Shown: positions 45,501 through 47,486 of the stretch, one piece after another
How the letters are laid out: each line of letters opens with the position of its first letter
Position numbering within the stretch: the first letter of the stretch is position 1
DNA from: Cellvibrionales bacterium UBA1969
GTDB lineage: Bacteria; Pseudomonadota; Gammaproteobacteria; Pseudomonadales; UBA7434
NCBI GenBank assembly: GCA_002339085.1
Contig: DDDX01000057.1
Coordinates: forward strand, 1-47,486
Length of the DNA: 47,486 nt
Reading direction: 5' to 3'
The notes under the pieces: model-generated
The model's database searches: none
The model's input: the letters and a program-made list of their open reading frames with translations, nothing else
What the model was told of the DNA's origin: nothing
Made by a program: the position numbers and the translations under genes

Positions 45501-45867
45501 CGAGGTGAATAACCAGCACTCACTTAACCCTGATGACAAATTGCCGTTAGAAGACCTATCAAAAAATAGTTATAACCTTATCGGTTTCTATGAATATCAA
45601 AAATTCTCAGCACGGGTAGCCTACAACTGGCGCTCAAGTTACCTTGATAAGTCGGAGGGGCGAAACCTTCAACCCCAATATGAAAGAGATCGCGGGCAAC
45701 TTGACTTTTCTACCAGCTATAAACTCACCGACAAGATTAAACTTGCTTTGAATGCAATTAATGTTTTAGAAGATGCAAAAGATCAACATGGCCGTTATGA
45801 GATACAAGACTTTTCAAAAAGTACCGTCGGTCGCCGCTTTACTGTAAGCCTCAGCGGTAGACTTTAA
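42541..45867 (+). CDS. TonB-dependent receptor (TonB-Xanth-Caul type) of the sugar locus
   Basis: An outer-membrane receptor of about 1108 residues. Signal region at residues 1-39 with cleavage near TLAQ; possible TonB box around IQEVVVEIG; plug domain about 55-185 (SAEDIGKLPDQNVAEALQR, then GNEVAVRGFS and GGTIRLNTRR); beta-barrel to the C-terminus, ending GRRFTVSLSGRL. The SAEDIGKLPDQN pattern is typical of receptors for plant and algal glycans in gammaproteobacteria. Residues 678-689 form an EF-hand-like loop (DQDGNGELNLSE) inside a barrel loop, with flanking Cys residues. The frame starts at 42523, but AGGAG lies 5 bases before the ATG at 42541. It likely takes up sulfated oligosaccharides. 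The next gene, 73 bp on, is a sulfatase. Confidence 0.93.
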   Translation: MFQLSTNNIKENNASNSSWLTSLSILLILTSLTAPSTLAQEKATSDRNQEEQIQEVVVEIGILGSILRSLRSKRNADQIKDVISAEDIGKLPDQNVAEALQRITGVQIGRDFGEGNEVAVRGFSQNRVEINGQSTMGADSELRGINFNDLAPDAFKSIEVIKTPTASMSEGSLGGTIRLNTRRAFDSRGMVRSGRIQFEKAELVRRDNEDRPIKDFFDVSPMLSAFFSNRWDTAFGEMGLTTNFTYHDQRRAKDMYEVRWKEYDVTIRDKLYSFGQIDSMDNPTTPENEGCANGQGGLQNPAAYNNFCQDLFRAVLDENGSPISGIGNGDKIFAPQQIKFTTNDRQQERIGITSGLQWQPSDSLELYLDFNYNEFDIQTASNTVQATMNIQRSDFIYEDGSREKLLNDNTQYRDAVIDPATNTLTAAKVSKANAVSNGWAQVSERTTWGATLGGEFFTGNWTVKSALGHSVGKEDFLNAFFSTNIESTCSYNRVPISYNVGNSDVPELKFYDCVDLDGNEVLDGSWTNVTSGINTLAELDLLDKANYKITEYSGLGLQSGNKENENLEFKTDIKYQFDGEHLASIKFGFRATKRTADRLKYVPNSRYRNPKSGKIKLKMNGPNLLEDLDIPLAISNAHGSYSLADDVLDLSDPTKNSYDPDSPFFNLTAETIQARCKDQDGNGELNLSELNHGTCRVGKDFYLANYPTLSNRMVPFPTDFLNDFSGGPYSFLGPFNDDFWTNPELATKLWGFDITNIGDRAGGAHMVEQFGYTYNIEEQTRAYYVQLNFDGYLGYFPYAGNFGIRHIDTGVEAGSYPRTGGNERPWIKESNDYSDTLFSGNIGFAITDDKLLRFSIADVMARPSMYQLSSAFNYNTGDLTGRAGNPYAEPFRARQYDISFEWYASGTEYLSFALFKKDIESFIVSKSQQFVIENDWGEDNVYDIAMPVTLDDGTVKGLEIGFTKTFGFLGYKYEGMGITASYTYADSEVNNQHSLNPDDKLPLEDLSKNSYNLIGFYEYQKFSARVAYNWRSSYLDKSEGRNLQPQYERDRGQLDFSTSYKLTDKIKLALNAINVLEDAKDQHGRYEIQDFSKSTVGRRFTVSLSGRL

Positions 45868-45940
45868 AGTGACGCAGGTAGATTTCTTATTTTAAGAAAG
45901 AAAAATTTATAGAGATAGCTCTGGCTGTCAAGAGAATGAA

Positions 45941-47374
45941 ATGATATTGAAAAAAATATTGAGCTTTGCAGGAATTTTACTGGCATTGTCAGTTAGCAGC
46001 ACATCGGCGATGGCGTCAAATTCCGACAAGACTGAGACGAAAAAAACAGTCAAACCCAATATCGTTCTTATACTGGCTGATGACATGAGCTGGTTCGATG
46101 TGGGCGCCTATCATAAGCGTTTTGAGGATGTTCCGAAAAATGCTATCACTCCCAATATTGACAAAATTGCCAGTGAAGGTATGTTATTTACTCGCTCTTT
46201 CACTGCAACAGCGATGTGCGCGCCAACTCGCATGCAACTCTATACCGGTATTTATCCAGTGCGTAATGGTGCATATGGTAATCATACACGTGTATACGAC
46301 GATGTAAAAAGCGCAGCGCATTATTTTAGAGAACTCGGTTATCGAGTTGGACTCTCTGGCAAAGGCCATATATTTCCAAGAAAAGCCTTTCCTTTTGAGC
46401 GTACGGGAAGAGAAAATAAAGGTGCTGAAGAAGAATCCTCATTCGGCATCGAGCAAACCAGAAAATTTATGGCTAGAAATAAAAACCAGCCTTTCTTCTT
46501 AGTTATCGCCTCAGCCAACCCTCACGGCCCATGGAATCGAGGTGACTCAAGTCTTTATCCTCCCAATGAGCTAAAACTACCGATTTTCTTAAATGACACG
46601 CCCGGCCTTCGCTACCGTTTATCAAAATACTTAGCAGAAGTCTCTGATCTAGATCGCGAGGTGGGCCTAATCGATGCTGAGATAGATAAGCTTGACATCA
46701 AAAACGACACTATTTTTATCTTTACAAGCGAGCAAGGCAGCAGTTTACCCTTTGGCAAGTGGACTAACTATGATGCGGGTCTTCGTAATGCCTTCATCAT
46801 TCGCTGGCCAAATAAAATAGATGCCAACGTAAGCACCGACGCAATGATTGAATATGTTGACGTTGTACCGACACTTACCGATCTTGCCTCTAACACCATA
46901 CCTGAAAATTTAGACGGAAAAAGCTTTAAAGCAGTTTTACAGGGTAAAGCAAGCAAGCATAAGACCCATGTGTTCGGCATACAAACCAGTTTAAATGTGC
47001 ATGAAGGTGCTCCCTACCCCATTCGATCGGTACGGGGTAAAAAATTCAAGTTAATTCACAATCTTATTCCAGGTAATAACTTTTCGAATGTTGTGACTAA
47101 CAACAGTTGGTTTAAAGAAGAACTTGCTACAGAGAAAAAAGCTGCTAATGACAACTATGCCGGCTATGTAAAACGACCTGAATTTGAACTTTATAACATT
47201 ATCAAAGATCCCTTTGAACAAATTAATATCATTAATCAACCACAGTATGCGCGTCAAGTTAATGGACTAAAGAAGGCATTAGCTAGGTGGATGGAGCAAC
47301 AAGGTGATCTTGGTATAGAAACTGAATTTTCTGTATGTGATAGAAAAGGATTCAATCATCGTGGCTGCAACTAA
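45941..47374 (+). CDS. S1-family sulfatase, copy 3 (different subfamily)
   Basis: A 477-residue exported sulfatase with signal peptide at residues 1-25 (cleavage near AMASN). The metal site is in IVLILADDMSWFDVGAY, and the formylglycine precursor is Cys93 in AMCAPTRMQLYTG, a correct CxPxR sequence. FFLVIASANPHGPW, TSEQGSSLPFGKW and YVDVVPTLTDLAS are conserved sulfatase parts. It differs clearly from the tandem pair on the other side of the locus, so a different sulfate position is likely; the subfamily is not resolved. Four Cys lie near residues 93 and the C-terminus (CDRKGFNHRGCN). AAGAGA lies 5 bases before the ATG. Probably co-transcribed with the TonB receptor. Confidence 0.92.
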   Translation: MILKKILSFAGILLALSVSSTSAMASNSDKTETKKTVKPNIVLILADDMSWFDVGAYHKRFEDVPKNAITPNIDKIASEGMLFTRSFTATAMCAPTRMQLYTGIYPVRNGAYGNHTRVYDDVKSAAHYFRELGYRVGLSGKGHIFPRKAFPFERTGRENKGAEEESSFGIEQTRKFMARNKNQPFFLVIASANPHGPWNRGDSSLYPPNELKLPIFLNDTPGLRYRLSKYLAEVSDLDREVGLIDAEIDKLDIKNDTIFIFTSEQGSSLPFGKWTNYDAGLRNAFIIRWPNKIDANVSTDAMIEYVDVVPTLTDLASNTIPENLDGKSFKAVLQGKASKHKTHVFGIQTSLNVHEGAPYPIRSVRGKKFKLIHNLIPGNNFSNVVTNNSWFKEELATEKKAANDNYAGYVKRPEFELYNIIKDPFEQINIINQPQYARQVNGLKKALARWMEQQGDLGIETEFSVCDRKGFNHRGCN

Positions 47375-47428
47375 AAGATTATTTACATTAATTAACTACT
47401 TAATTAAAACCAGATAACAGAGCTTGAA

Positions 47429-47486
47429 ATGAAATTACTTATATCTTTACTAGCACTCTCGCTTATCATAACGGCATGCAACATCC
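47429..47486 (+). CDS. Lipoprotein, 5' end only (cut by window)
   Basis: An ATG at 47429 opens a frame reading MKLLISLLALSLIITACNI to the right edge. This is a lipoprotein signal peptide with lipobox ITAC, so the mature protein would be a membrane-anchored lipoprotein. It follows the sulfatase by 54 bp in the same direction and likely belongs to the sugar locus; a surface glycan-binding lipoprotein or an enzyme would be usual, but nothing more can be seen. Confidence 0.65.
   Translation, partial: MKLLISLLALSLIITACNI

Noticed and set aside
1..47486. CRISPR arrays, insertion sequences, transposase genes, tRNA or rRNA genes
   Set aside because: None was seen: no regularly spaced long repeats, no transposase-like frames and no tRNA or rRNA sequence noticed.

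Overview
The window looks like chromosomal DNA of a free-living marine gammaproteobacterium. This is inferred from moderately AT-rich DNA, LptF/LptG, exonuclease I, SrkA, DUF2288 and DUF3301 proteins, and a TonB receptor beside several sulfatases; a Cellvibrionales/Spongiibacteraceae-type lineage would fit, but no rRNA or tRNA gene is present to test it. All functions were read from protein motifs and gene order; no database search was run.

Left part, 1-13.9 kb: a fatty-acid beta-oxidation pair (multifunctional hydratase/dehydrogenase cut by the left edge, plus thiolase), an OmpR-type two-component system, an unknown secreted protein, an RDD membrane protein, the lptF-lptG pair for LPS export, a candidate intergenic small RNA with its own -10 box and terminator, DUF2288, CinA, a TetR regulator with a crotonase-family enzyme, DUF3301 and a YgjP-type metallopeptidase.

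Middle part, 13.9-29.1 kb: exonuclease I and an MsbA-like ABC exporter lie downstream of a mostly leftward catabolic cluster. That cluster holds a meta-cleavage-product hydrolase, 4-hydroxy-2-oxovalerate aldolase, acylating aldehyde dehydrogenase, an enoyl-CoA hydratase homologue and an SDR, with a divergent LLM-class oxidoreductase and an HsaA-like flavin monooxygenase nearby. The set resembles the lower part of steroid A/B-ring or aromatic meta-cleavage degradation, but the ring-cleavage dioxygenase and the dienoate hydratase are not in the window. Next comes a compact vitamin B12 block: cobO-btuC-btuD-btuF-srkA, transcribed leftward with overlapping or nearly abutting genes.

Right part, 29.4-47.5 kb: a sulfated-polysaccharide utilisation locus. 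It encodes a large secreted beta-helix protein (carbohydrate-binding module, thrombospondin type 3 repeats, IPTL-CTERM-like tail), three S1 sulfatases, a GPH-family sugar symporter, a cytoplasmic GH43 enzyme, an exported EF-hand protein, an OmpR/EnvZ-like two-component system, a GspG-like protein, a large TonB-dependent receptor and the start of a lipoprotein. The likely flow is binding and partial processing outside, uptake by the receptor, desulfation in the periplasm, import by the symporter and cleavage by GH43 in the cytoplasm.

The most interesting signal is a direct repeat, TGATACA-N3-TGATACA (10-bp period). It occurs exactly three times, each in a major intergenic region of this locus: sulfatases/symporter, EF-hand/two-component system, and upstream of the TonB receptor. 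It is a strong candidate binding site for the locus's own OmpR-family regulator. A perfect LacI-type palindrome in front of the beta-helix gene suggests a second layer of control.
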